Below, in pieces: positions 17,953 to 25,861 of a DNA stretch of 41,139 nucleotides. The notes beneath the pieces are model-generated. The model was not told the origin of the DNA. It was given only the letters and a program-made list of their open reading frames with translations, and ran no database searches. Source of the stretch: CAYNST01 sp964399955 (GTDB lineage: Bacteria > Pseudomonadota > Gammaproteobacteria > Pseudomonadales > Cellvibrionaceae); NCBI GenBank assembly GCA_964399955.1, contig CAYNST010000021.1:1-41139 (forward strand), written 5' to 3'. Positions within the stretch are counted from its first letter, which is position 1; the number at the start of each line of letters is the position of its first letter. Made by a program: the position numbers and the translations under genes.

Positions 17953-19725
17953 TTAATAGGTGCGGAGCTTTGGCTCGAAGGCTTCCATGGACTTGGGCGC
18001 AAAATTTACGTCGCGCTTGCCCACACGCTTGTCGGCCGGGAAATACACCGAGTGGCATAACCAATTGGCGTCGTCGCGCTCCTGGAAGTCGTCACGGGCG
18101 TGGGCGCCGCGGGATTCCTTGCGCTGCTCCGCCGAAATGGCCGTTGCCTCGGCAACTTCAAACAGGTTTTGTACCTCAAGCGCCTCTATGCGCGCCGTAT
18201 TGAACGCTTTGCTCTTGTCGGTAAGCCCGATGTTGCCGATGCGCTCGCGCAGGGCCTCCAGCTGCTTGATGCCTTTTTCCATGAACTCGCCTTTGCGGAA
18301 CACACCAAAATAGTTCTGCATGGTGGTCTGCAGCTCCTTGCGCAGCACGGCTGTGCTCTCTCCAGACCCAGATGCGTTCAAACGGTTCAATCGAGAATAG
18401 GCGGCTTCCAGATCGCTGTCACTGGCGGAGCGGTAATCAATGCCCTCGCGCAGGGCTTTTTCGATGAACAGCCCGGAAGCGCGGCCAAACACCACCAGAT
18501 CCAGTAGCGAATTGCCGCCCAGGCGATTGGCGCCGTGCACGGATACGCAGGCTGCCTCGCCACACGCGTAGAGACCATCAATGACGCTGTCCGTGCCATC
18601 GGCGCCGGGCATCAACGCCTGACCGTGAATGTTGGTGGGAATGCCACCCATCATGTAGTGGCAGGTAGGCACTACCGGTATTGGTTCTTTGACCGGATCA
18701 GCGTGGGCAAAGGTCCGCGACAACTCCAGAATGCCCGGCAATTTGGCATTCAGGGTCTGCTCGCCCAGATGGTCCAGCTTCAGCAGTACGTGATCGCCTT
18801 CCGGCCCGCAACCGCGGCCTTCGAGGATCTCCATGACCATTGAACGGGCAACCACATCGCGCCCGGCCAGGTCTTTGGCATTGGGTGCGTAACGCTCCAT
18901 GAAACGCTCGCCATTTTTATTGATCAGGTAGCCGCCTTCGCCACGGCAACCTTCGGTGACCAACACCCCGGCGCCGGCAATACCGGTGGGGTGAAATTGC
19001 CACATCTCCATGTCCTGCACCGGAAAACCCGCGCGCAGCGCCATGCCGATGCCATCGCCGGTGTTGATGTGAGCGTTGGTGGTTGAGGAATAGATGCGCC
19101 CGGCGCCCCCGGTGGCCAGCACCGTTGCCTTGGAGCGGACGTAGACTTCTTCTCCGTCCTCCATGTTGATGGCAATCACGCCCACCACGGCGCCGTCCTG
19201 GTTTTTGACCAGATCCACGGCGAACCATTCGTTCAGGAACACCGTGTTGCTTTTGACATTCTGCTGATAGAGGGTGTGCAGCAGCGCGTGGCCGGTTCGG
19301 TCCGCCGCAGCACAAGTGCGGGCGGCTTGCCCACCGCGACCAAAATCCTTGGACTGCCCGCCGAAGGGCCGCTGATAAATGCGACCGTTCTCTGTGCGGG
19401 AAAACGGCAGCCCCATATGTTCCAGCTCGAACACCGCCTCTGGCCCCACCGAGCACATGTACTCAATTGCGTCCTGGTCACCGATGTAGTCGGAGCCCTT
19501 GACCGTATCGTACATATGCCAACGCCAGTCGTCGTTGGGATCACTGCTGGCAATAGCGCAGGTAATGCCGCCCTGGGCGGAGACCGTATGCGAGCGCGTT
19601 GGGAATACCTTGGTGATAACGGCGGTTTTGAAGCCCGACTGCGCCATCTGCAGTGCGGCGCGCATGCCTGCGCCACCGCCACCAATCACTATGCCGTCAA
19701 ACGAGATAGAACGAACATTTGCCAT
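17953..19725 (-). CDS. sdhA: Succinate dehydrogenase flavoprotein subunit
   Basis: A 590-residue catalytic flavoprotein of complex II (E. coli 588). The N-terminal dinucleotide fold is FDGIVIGGGGAGMRAALQ (residues 9-26). SHTVSAQGG places the covalently flavinylated histidine at His46. The substrate/active-site region GGIPTN and the motif GANRLGGNSLLDLVVFGR are intact. The C-terminal domain ends near the conserved KRDVNFAPKSM. The frame is open 24 codons further upstream, but the ATG at 19725 (MANVRSISFDG) gives the family start and lies 5 nt after the sdhD stop. Confidence 0.98.
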   Translation of the reverse strand: MANVRSISFDGIVIGGGGAGMRAALQMAQSGFKTAVITKVFPTRSHTVSAQGGITCAIASSDPNDDWRWHMYDTVKGSDYIGDQDAIEYMCSVGPEAVFELEHMGLPFSRTENGRIYQRPFGGQSKDFGRGGQAARTCAAADRTGHALLHTLYQQNVKSNTVFLNEWFAVDLVKNQDGAVVGVIAINMEDGEEVYVRSKATVLATGGAGRIYSSTTNAHINTGDGIGMALRAGFPVQDMEMWQFHPTGIAGAGVLVTEGCRGEGGYLINKNGERFMERYAPNAKDLAGRDVVARSMVMEILEGRGCGPEGDHVLLKLDHLGEQTLNAKLPGILELSRTFAHADPVKEPIPVVPTCHYMMGGIPTNIHGQALMPGADGTDSVIDGLYACGEAACVSVHGANRLGGNSLLDLVVFGRASGLFIEKALREGIDYRSASDSDLEAAYSRLNRLNASGSGESTAVLRKELQTTMQNYFGVFRKGEFMEKGIKQLEALRERIGNIGLTDKSKAFNTARIEALEVQNLFEVAEATAISAEQRKESRGAHARDDFQERDDANWLCHSVYFPADKRVGKRDVNFAPKSMEAFEPKLRTY

Positions 19726-19730
19726 TTTGA

Positions 19731-20099
19731 TCACAACCCCCAGAGAATTTCGACGCCCCAAACCAGGTAGGCAATCGTCACTACAGCGTTCGCACACAGC
19801 GCAAGTGAACGCAGCGGGAAGGCCTTCTTACCCATCATTCGTTCTGTTACATAGTCGGTTAAAACACCCCACAGACCTATCCAGGCGTGTGCGGCGATAG
19901 AGATCAGCGCCAGCAGGGAGAAGATTCTCATCCACAGCTGATCAAACAGGTTGCGCCAGATGTCGTAGGTAAGATCTGGCGTAGTGACCAGAAAGGCAAC
20001 GATGAACAACGCATAGATCGCCAGCACCACCGACGTCAAACGCTGAATGACAAAATCAAAAAGTCCGCTGCGGCCGTAGCTGCTCACTGCCGTTACCAT
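19731..20099 (-). CDS. sdhD: Succinate dehydrogenase membrane anchor SdhD
   Basis: A 122-residue hydrophobic anchor protein with three predicted membrane helices (about residues 17-36, 54-78 and 92-115). With SdhC it binds heme b and ubiquinone. The opening MVTAVSSYGRSGLFDFVIQR is typical of SdhD. A histidine in helix 2 (ALISIAAHAWIGLW) is the probable heme ligand. The start at 20099 overlaps the sdhC stop by 7 nt, indicating coupled translation; a longer open frame upstream lies inside sdhC and is not used. Confidence 0.95.
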   Translation of the reverse strand: MVTAVSSYGRSGLFDFVIQRLTSVVLAIYALFIVAFLVTTPDLTYDIWRNLFDQLWMRIFSLLALISIAAHAWIGLWGVLTDYVTERMMGKKAFPLRSLALCANAVVTIAYLVWGVEILWGL

Positions 20100-20470
20100 A
20101 AGATCCACCCCAACGCTGCCAGTGTAAGTATTGCGCCTGCGGCAATTGCCAGCTTGGCACCCAGTCGCCCGCCCTCGTAGCTCTCGCCGATGCCGGCGTC
20201 CATTATCAAATGACGAATACCAAAAGCCACATGAAAGGAGACCGCCGCAAGGATCAGCCACAAAACCAGCTTCATCAACGGGTTGCCAAGCGTCTGCTGC
20301 AGGGACTCAAAGCTCTCCGGCGACCTCAAGCTTGCGTCCAACACCCAGAACAACACCAGAATACCGCCCAGCATGATAACGCCGGCGATGCGGTGAGAAA
20401 TGGAGACAATGGCCGTAATCGGGAAGTGGATGGTCGAGAGGTCTAGATTGACAGGACGGTTTTTGTTCAC
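20093..20470 (-). CDS. sdhC: Succinate dehydrogenase cytochrome b556 subunit SdhC
   Basis: A 125-residue heme-binding anchor of complex II, three membrane helices. The conserved start region NKNRPVNLDLSTIHFPITAI and SISHRIAGVI match E. coli SdhC closely; SFHVAFGIRHLIMD in helix 2 contains the expected heme histidine. I chose the GTG at 20470 because it lines up with the E. coli start, there is no ATG between it and residue 1 of a much longer frame, and an SD-like AAGGTG lies 10 nt upstream. The ATG at 20548 would add 26 residues that do not resemble the family. It is the first gene of the TCA operon, with a promoter at 20638-20666. Confidence 0.95.
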   Translation of the reverse strand: MNKNRPVNLDLSTIHFPITAIVSISHRIAGVIMLGGILVLFWVLDASLRSPESFESLQQTLGNPLMKLVLWLILAAVSFHVAFGIRHLIMDAGIGESYEGGRLGAKLAIAAGAILTLAALGWILW

Positions 20471-20480
20471 AGTCGATAAG

Positions 20481-20486
20481 CACCTT
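20481..20486 (-). promoter_or_regulatory. Ribosome binding site fixing the sdhC GTG start
   Basis: On the minus strand this reads AAGGTG, 10 nt before the GTG at 20470. It supports the non-ATG start of sdhC. Confidence 0.6.
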
Positions 20487-20637
20487 TTGATCTTGTTCGT
20501 AGCGAGTGGATTTGGCGCTGTAGGAGATGAGGCACAAAGACTTCGCAACCCATCACCCAGAACCTTCCCTTAGGCGCCTTGCAGACGAAAAAGAGGATGA
20601 AAAAAACGCGCGAATAACGCCTTGAAAAACGCGCGGA

Positions 20638-20666
20638 ATTATAGGGAGAAGGAGCCGAGATTACAA
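20638..20666 (-). promoter_or_regulatory. Sigma-70 type promoter of the sdh-suc operon
   Basis: On the minus strand a perfect -10, TATAAT (20638-20643), lies 17 nt from a partial -35, TTGTAA (20661-20666, four of six matches). The predicted transcript starts near 20631 and has a leader of about 160 nt before the sdhC GTG. Confidence 0.65.
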
Positions 20667-21143
20667 ACGGAATGTCACAAAAATACTCACTGAATCCGCG
20701 CCTTAGCGCGCTTTACGCACCAGTTTGGCCCCTTGCCGTTTTTTGTGCCCCAGCTTGAGGCGCCAAGCTCCGGCTAAGCCCTTGAAACTACAGCAAAACG
20801 CAAATAAGCCGCGCAAGGCTACCCGAATCCCGACAATATTCACTATACTACGCCACTTGTGTGCCCTTGCGTGACAAAGCAGCCGTGTTTGGTGCATCTG
20901 CTGCACCCCCCTCTGGATTTGCTCATGCGGGCCGGCCGAGCGTTACTTAAGTACCCGTCGACTCTATCTGATCGCCAGCTCCGGTCCGTCCACAACCTTA
21001 CTCGTCACTGCGGGTGAAATTGGTCAGACTTCCATGAACCGCATCTGCCGGTGCCCAGGAACCTCTGTTCGTCTGAAGGTCCCTCAAGAGGGGTTTGCCT
21101 TTAGGTATGATCCATTTATTCAATTTGTTGAAAGGAGTCCGTA
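20667..21143. other. Divergent regulatory region sdhC-gltA
   Basis: About 670 nt separate the two divergent starts. The sdhC side has a clear promoter. On the gltA side I could not find a convincing -35/-10 pair. A TATGAT at 21106-21111 lies 33 nt before the gltA ATG, and a small inverted repeat (ccctc/gaggg, 21081-21092) lies upstream of it. A 67-codon frame at 20703-20906 is not convincing as a gene. Confidence 0.4.
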
Positions 21144-22433
21144 ATGACTGATAAGAAAGCACAACTTACGGTCGACGGTTTGAACGAAACAATCGAAATG
21201 CCCGTTTATTCCGGCAGCATCGGCCCGGATGTGATTGATGTACGCGGGCTGACCAGCAAGGGTTACTTCACCTATGACCCCGGTTTCGTTTCCACCGCGT
21301 CGTGCGAGTCCAAAATCACCTATATCGACGGCGCACAAGGCGTACTGCTTCACCGAGGCTACCCCATAGAAGTGCTGGCAGAGAAATCCGACTACCTGGA
21401 AACCTGCTACCTGCTGTTGCACGGCGAACTGCCCAATCAGGCGCAGTACGAAGAGTTCACCAGTACCATCACTCATCACACCATGGTGCATGAGTCCATT
21501 GCTCGGTTCTTCCGCGGCTTTCGACACGACTCTCACCCCATGGCCATCATGTGTGGTGTGGTAGGCGCGCTGTCTGCTTTTTATCACGACTCTCTCGACA
21601 TCACTGACGTTGATCATCGCCTGCGCTCTGCGCACCGCCTGATCGCCAAGATGCCAACTCTGGCGGCCATGTGCTACAAGCACCACATTGGCCAGCCCTT
21701 CATGTACCCGGACAACTCCATGGGGTATGCAGAAAACTTTCTGCACATGATGTTTGGCACCCCCTGCGATACGCCCAAGGTCAACCCGGTATTGGCAAAA
21801 GCCATGGACCGCATCTTCCTGCTGCACGCCGACCACGAGCAAAACGCCTCTACCTCCACCGTGCGTCTGGCAGGTTCGTCCGGCGCCAACCCCTTTGCCT
21901 GCATAGCGGCCGGTATCGCCACCCTCTGGGGGCCGGCGCACGGCGGCGCCAATGAAGCCGTGCTGTCCATGCTGGAAGAAATTGGCGACGAGAAAAACAT
22001 TGACGAATACATCGCCCGCGCCAAGGATAAAAACGATCCTTTCCGCCTTATGGGCTTTGGCCACCGCGTCTACAAGAACTTTGACCCGCGCGCCAAAGTC
22101 ATGAAGCAAACCTGCGATGAAGTTCTCGCGGAGTTGGGCCTGGACAACGACCCGCTGCTGAAGATTGCCAAGCGCCTGGAGCAAATTGCTTTGGAGGACG
22201 AATATTTTGTGCAGAAGAAGCTCTACCCCAACGTGGACTTCTATTCCGGCATCATCATGAAGGCCATTGGCATTCCCACAGAGATGTTCACGGTAATTTT
22301 TGCCACCGGCCGCACTGTGGGCTGGATAGCACACTGGCACGAGATGCTCAGTGACGGCTTCAAAATTGGCCGTCCGCGCCAGCTGTACACCGGCTACCCC
22401 GAACGCGAGTTTGCGGGCCGAGACCAGCGCTGA
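21144..22433 (+). CDS. gltA: Citrate synthase
   Basis: A 429-residue type II (hexameric, NADH-inhibited) citrate synthase that joins oxaloacetate and acetyl-CoA. It has the extended beta-rich N-terminus typical of Gram-negative enzymes. The catalytic residues are visible: His266 in GPAHGGANEAVL, His307 in GFGHRVYKNFDPRA and Asp365 in NVDFYSGI (E. coli His264, His305, Asp362). A strong SD GAAAGGAG sits just before the ATG. It is transcribed away from sdhCDAB-sucAB-lpd-sucCD, the arrangement found in Pseudomonas and E. coli. A clear terminator follows 8 nt past the stop. Confidence 0.98.
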   Translation: MTDKKAQLTVDGLNETIEMPVYSGSIGPDVIDVRGLTSKGYFTYDPGFVSTASCESKITYIDGAQGVLLHRGYPIEVLAEKSDYLETCYLLLHGELPNQAQYEEFTSTITHHTMVHESIARFFRGFRHDSHPMAIMCGVVGALSAFYHDSLDITDVDHRLRSAHRLIAKMPTLAAMCYKHHIGQPFMYPDNSMGYAENFLHMMFGTPCDTPKVNPVLAKAMDRIFLLHADHEQNASTSTVRLAGSSGANPFACIAAGIATLWGPAHGGANEAVLSMLEEIGDEKNIDEYIARAKDKNDPFRLMGFGHRVYKNFDPRAKVMKQTCDEVLAELGLDNDPLLKIAKRLEQIALEDEYFVQKKLYPNVDFYSGIIMKAIGIPTEMFTVIFATGRTVGWIAHWHEMLSDGFKIGRPRQLYTGYPEREFAGRDQR

Positions 22434-22441
22434 TTCTGCAG

Positions 22442-22466
22442 ACGCCCCAAGAGGGGCGTTTTTTTT
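22442..22466 (+). terminator. Rho-independent terminator of gltA
   Basis: Stem acgcccc (22442-22448) with ggggcgt (22453-22459), AAGA loop, then eight T (22459-22466). This is textbook, and separates gltA from cysK. Confidence 0.93.
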
Positions 22467-22578
22467 GCCCGGGATTCCTGCGGGAGCAAACCCCTTCTGC
22501 AACCGCAGCGTAGCCATAACGCCTACATCAAGATGCCAGACTTTGATCCCCGCCTCTTCCAGCCGACAGGAGAAAACC

Positions 22579-23496
22579 ATGAAGTACACCGACGTACTAC
22601 AAACCATTGGCAATACACCTCACATTCGCATCAATCGTCTGTTTCGCAACGACATTGAAGTTTGGATGAAAGCCGAACGGGCAAACCCCGGCGCCAGCAT
22701 CAAGGACCGGATTGCCCTGGCCATGATAGACGCTGCCGAAGCCGCCGGCCTGCTCAAACCCGACAGCGTCATCATTGAGCCCACTTCCGGTAATACCGGT
22801 ATTGGCCTGGCCATGGTTGCTGCGGTGCGCGGCTACCGCTTGATACTGACCATGCCGGAATCCATGTCTGTGGAGCGACGACGATACATGAAGGCTTTGG
22901 GGGCAGAGCTGGTGTTGACGCCCAAAGAGCAAGGTATGGGAGGCGCCATTGCCAAGGCGAAAGAGCTGCTGGACGACCACCCGAACAGCTGGATGCCGCA
23001 GCAGTTTGAGAACCCCGCCAACGTCGATGCACACCGCGACTACACCGCTCAGGAGATTCTGCAGGATTTCCCCGAAGGCATTGATTATTTGATTACCGGC
23101 GTAGGCACTGGTGGGCATATCTCTGGCTGCAGCCAGGTGCTCAAGCAGCGGTTCCCGAACATGAAAACCTTTGCCGTAGAGCCATCCAAGTCACCGGTAA
23201 TCAGTGGTGGAGAAAAAGGCTTGCACCGCCAGCAGGGCATTGGCGCGGGCTTTGTTCCCAAGAACCTGGACGTCAGCACTCTGGACGGCACTGTTCAGGT
23301 AGAGGACGAGCAGGCGTTTGCAATGGCGCGGGCCTGCGCCAGCAGGGAGGGCATTTTCGTGGGCATCTCCTCCGGCGCAACCCTCGCCGCAGTGCGACAG
23401 ATGCAGGCAGACATGCCCAGCGGCAGCCGTGTATTGATCTTTTGCTACGACACCGGGGAGCGGTACTTGTCGATTGACGACCTGTTCAATACCTGA
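22579..23496 (+). CDS. cysK: Cysteine synthase A
   Basis: A 305-residue PLP enzyme that makes cysteine from O-acetylserine and sulfide. Lys42 in GASIKDRIA is the expected Schiff-base lysine, and EPTSGNTGIG (residues 67-76) is the substrate-binding loop. GIGAGFVPKNLD and EGIFVGISSGA fit CysK better than CysM. I chose the ATG at 22579 because it gives the family start (MKYTDVLQTIGNTPHIRI) and has AGGAG upstream; the frame is open 76 codons before it, into the end of gltA. Length is slightly below the usual 310-323. It has its own position after the gltA terminator. Confidence 0.96.
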   Translation: MKYTDVLQTIGNTPHIRINRLFRNDIEVWMKAERANPGASIKDRIALAMIDAAEAAGLLKPDSVIIEPTSGNTGIGLAMVAAVRGYRLILTMPESMSVERRRYMKALGAELVLTPKEQGMGGAIAKAKELLDDHPNSWMPQQFENPANVDAHRDYTAQEILQDFPEGIDYLITGVGTGGHISGCSQVLKQRFPNMKTFAVEPSKSPVISGGEKGLHRQQGIGAGFVPKNLDVSTLDGTVQVEDEQAFAMARACASREGIFVGISSGATLAAVRQMQADMPSGSRVLIFCYDTGERYLSIDDLFNT

Positions 23497-23503
23497 TCGC
23501 TCT

Positions 23504-23537
23504 GGACCCGGTACGCAAAGAAACTGGCACCGGGTCC
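23504..23537. terminator. Hairpin between convergent cysK and zur
   Basis: Perfect 9-bp inverted repeat, ggacccggt (23504-23512) with accgggtcc (23529-23537), 16-nt loop. It lies 7 nt past the cysK stop and 8 nt before the zur stop on the opposite strand. No T run follows on either strand, so its efficiency is uncertain; it may serve both genes. Confidence 0.55.
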
Positions 23538-23545
23538 AAACGGGT

Positions 23546-24013
23546 TCAACGGCCCGAGCCCGACGAGCAGGCCGCGCAGGTGCCGTGCAACTCCAGTTGA
23601 GGTTTAGCCATGACAAATCCCGTCCTTTCTACACTGTCCTGCAGTTCTTTCATTAGCGTTCGTCGCAAGCCAACCTCTTCCACGGCGTGGCAGAGGTCAC
23701 ATATCAAAAACTGCGGAATCTCGTGCTGATGATCACATCTTATGTGAGCACAGGCCAGGAACTGATTGGTGGTTGCCAGCTTGTGAACCAGTTTGTTGCT
23801 GACCAGAAAGTCCAGTATGCGGTAAACCGACATGGCCGGCAGGGATTCTCCCAGCTCTTTGCGATAGCGCTCTACGATGTCGTAAGCAGATAGCGGTGCT
23901 TTGGACTGCAAGAGTACGGCAAGGATATTCTGCCGCTTCACAGTTAGCTTGACGCCGGCCTTGTCACAATCAGATTTTGCTTTGGCCACTGTGAGGGCAA
24001 CGTCTTTCATCAT
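23546..24013 (-). CDS. zur: Fur family regulator, probably Zur
   Basis: A 155-residue Fur-fold metalloregulator. The winged-helix part contains VKLTVKRQNILAVLLQSKAPLSAYDIVE and MSVYRILDFLVSNKLVHKL. The dimerisation and metal part contains a His/Cys cluster CAHIRCDHQHE, the structural zinc pair CDLCH and a terminal HGTCAAC. These, and the lack of Fur-specific histidines in the hinge, favour Zur, which represses zinc uptake genes when zinc is plentiful. Start choice: ATG at 24013 (a second ATG follows directly at 24010, and a TTG lies at 24031); none has a good SD. No znuABC lies in the window, so its targets are elsewhere. Confidence 0.88.
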   Translation of the reverse strand: MMKDVALTVAKAKSDCDKAGVKLTVKRQNILAVLLQSKAPLSAYDIVERYRKELGESLPAMSVYRILDFLVSNKLVHKLATTNQFLACAHIRCDHQHEIPQFLICDLCHAVEEVGLRRTLMKELQDSVERTGFVMAKPQLELHGTCAACSSGSGR

Positions 24014-24536
24014 GGTAAAAACCGTATTCAACGCGAGTGAGTGGGTGTTGGCCCCTGCATTCTACTGTAAGCCCGCGCATTGCGCCTGCATCTGCCCTTT
24101 AGGGCCTTCGACCAACCCGGCGGCCCTCTCCCCCGCACGGCAGCCAGTGGCAAGCGCACTATGCGCCCTGCCCCTGCAGCGCCGCCAAGCGCCGCTCCAA
24201 CTGCGGCAAGGGTACGGAAGTGTCGATTTATCCGCCAAAATCGGATACTGCCTTCACCCAACAAAAATTCGTTATAAGTCAATGGGTTAGAGCATCCGAT
24301 TTGCCGGGCACTGGTCGCGGGGGAGCCAAACTGGCAGGGCGACCCGCTAAAACCACCACGCAGCAGTCGATTTTTTATACAATTTGGCGCGCAAATCATC
24401 CAAAGTAAAGCCTGGCATGGCCGATGTTACGCGGCTTTGAACGCTGTTTGCATAACTTGGCAAAGGAAATGCAATGAGGCTTGCATCGCTCTGGCAGCGA
24501 AACAACAACATCACATAATAATTGAAGGTTGAAGTT
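24014..24536. other. Intergenic region between zur and the repeat protein
   Basis: 523 nt between divergently transcribed genes. Several frames are open across it but have Arg/Gly/Pro-rich random-looking translations and no SD. A GTTATAA at 24271-24277 resembles part of a Zur box, but the dyad is poor. Nothing else is recognised. Confidence 0.4.
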
Positions 24537-24777
<241 letters not shown>

Positions 24778-24877
24778 NNNNNNNNNNNNNNNNNNNNNNN
24801 NNNNNNNNNNNNNNNNNNNNNNNNNNNNNNNNNNNNNNNNNNNNNNNNNNNNNNNNNNNNNNNNNNNNNNNNNNNNN
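24778..24877. other. Assembly gap of exactly 100 N
   Basis: The round length is the convention for a gap of unknown size. It begins inside the tandem array, so collapse of the repeat most likely caused it. Just after it lies a perfect 14-bp palindrome, ggccaaatttggcc (24880-24893). Confidence 0.97.
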
Positions 24878-25212
24878 CAGGCCAAATTTGGCCACAAGAT
24901 CCTGCTGATTTATCCACCAAATGACCGCAGCCTTGACCGCAACTGGTTGATTGCCCTTAGGTCGGATGACTGTCATCTAGCTTTCCTATGCAGCTTACCG
25001 TTAGGGGCCAATGACCATCGCCTGCCCAGCCTCTCGCCTGCCCTGCTTGGGCCGCCTGCAAAAAGGTGCGCCTAAAGCTTATACATTGCGTATCATCTTA
25101 ATCCCCACGTGAATTCGGCCGGCCTTTGCTTATATCAAAGCGGGTGCGCGTGCCGTGTTTTTACACAGTGGGCAAACAGTCATCTGCAACTTGAACAAAT
25201 CAAAGGGCAACA
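24878..25212. other. Region after the gap, upstream of the response regulator
   Basis: 335 nt. It may hold the unseen 3' end of the repeat protein and the promoter of the response regulator. I see the palindrome at 24880-24893 and nothing else definite. Confidence 0.4.
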
Positions 25213-25578
25213 ATGGAAGCGAACAACCTGGTTCTTCTTGTTGAGGATGATCACGACATCCGCGAGGTTACCCTTCAAGTACTGCAGGATCTGGAGTACC
25301 GGCCGGTAGCGGCTGAAAACGGCCAGCAGGCGCTGAACATGCTGCGCACCATGGATGAACTCCCCTGCCTGGTGCTACTGGATCTGATGATGCCAATTAT
25401 GAACGGCTGGCAATTGCTGGACATTTTACGCTCAGACAACCGGCTGTCACAGGTTCCTGTGGTTGTGATGTCTGCGGTAGTGGACTTCTCTGCCGATACC
25501 TTAGACGTAGCAGGCTACCTCAGAAAGCCGGCCACCTACGACCAGGTGCATGAAATCCTCAAGCAAAACTGCAACTAG
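25213..25578 (+). CDS. Single-domain response regulator
   Basis: A 121-residue protein consisting only of a CheY-like receiver domain. The acidic pocket is Glu11-Asp12-Asp13, the phosphorylated aspartate is Asp57 (LVLLDLMMPIMNGW), the switch Ser is Ser87 (VVVMSA) and the conserved lysine is Lys105 (YLRKP). There is no DNA-binding or enzymatic output domain, so it must act by protein contact or as a phosphate relay. A PAS-GAF histidine kinase begins 283 nt downstream on the same strand and is the obvious partner, though this is inferred from proximity only. Confidence 0.93.
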   Translation: MEANNLVLLVEDDHDIREVTLQVLQDLEYRPVAAENGQQALNMLRTMDELPCLVLLDLMMPIMNGWQLLDILRSDNRLSQVPVVVMSAVVDFSADTLDVAGYLRKPATYDQVHEILKQNCN

Positions 25579-25861
25579 TTGTTTAGCGCGTTCCGCAACC
25601 GTCAGGCGCCCTATCACGCCGCTATGGCAACCCCAGCGCCAGGGTTTTTGCCGGGCTGCATGAATTTGTGAAATACCGCCTAAATTACTTTGCTCGTGCA
25701 GCAGTACCCAGGTTTTAACGGAACCCCATCGCCATCAATAGAGTCCCACTGCGGATAGGCTCTGTTGTATTATTGTCCACCAGACCTGCTTTCGATGGCG
25801 CCGGTTGTTCATGGCACAATTGCCGTCGGGCGTCCCCTTCAAAAACGCAGACACAGGCGCA
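25579..25861. other. Intergenic region between response regulator and kinase
   Basis: 283 nt with no gene. It may carry a kinase promoter, but no good -35/-10 pair or terminator is evident. If the ATG at 25811 is the true kinase start, the last 51 nt are coding. Confidence 0.35.

Noticed and set aside
20703..20906. A 67-codon minus-strand frame between sdhC and gltA
   Set aside because: Lies upstream of the sdhC promoter, has no SD or known domain, and the composition is Arg/Lys-rich noise.
21120..22613. A 497-codon open frame on the minus strand over gltA
   Set aside because: It is antisense to a clear citrate synthase with all catalytic residues, has no family resemblance, and reflects the GC-rich codon bias of gltA.
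24271..24282. GTTATAA near zur as a Zur operator
   Set aside because: The other half of the dyad is poor, and there is no zinc-uptake gene nearby.
24028..24399. A 123-codon minus-strand frame upstream of zur
   Set aside because: Random-looking Gly/Arg/Pro sequence, no SD and no family match that I can see.
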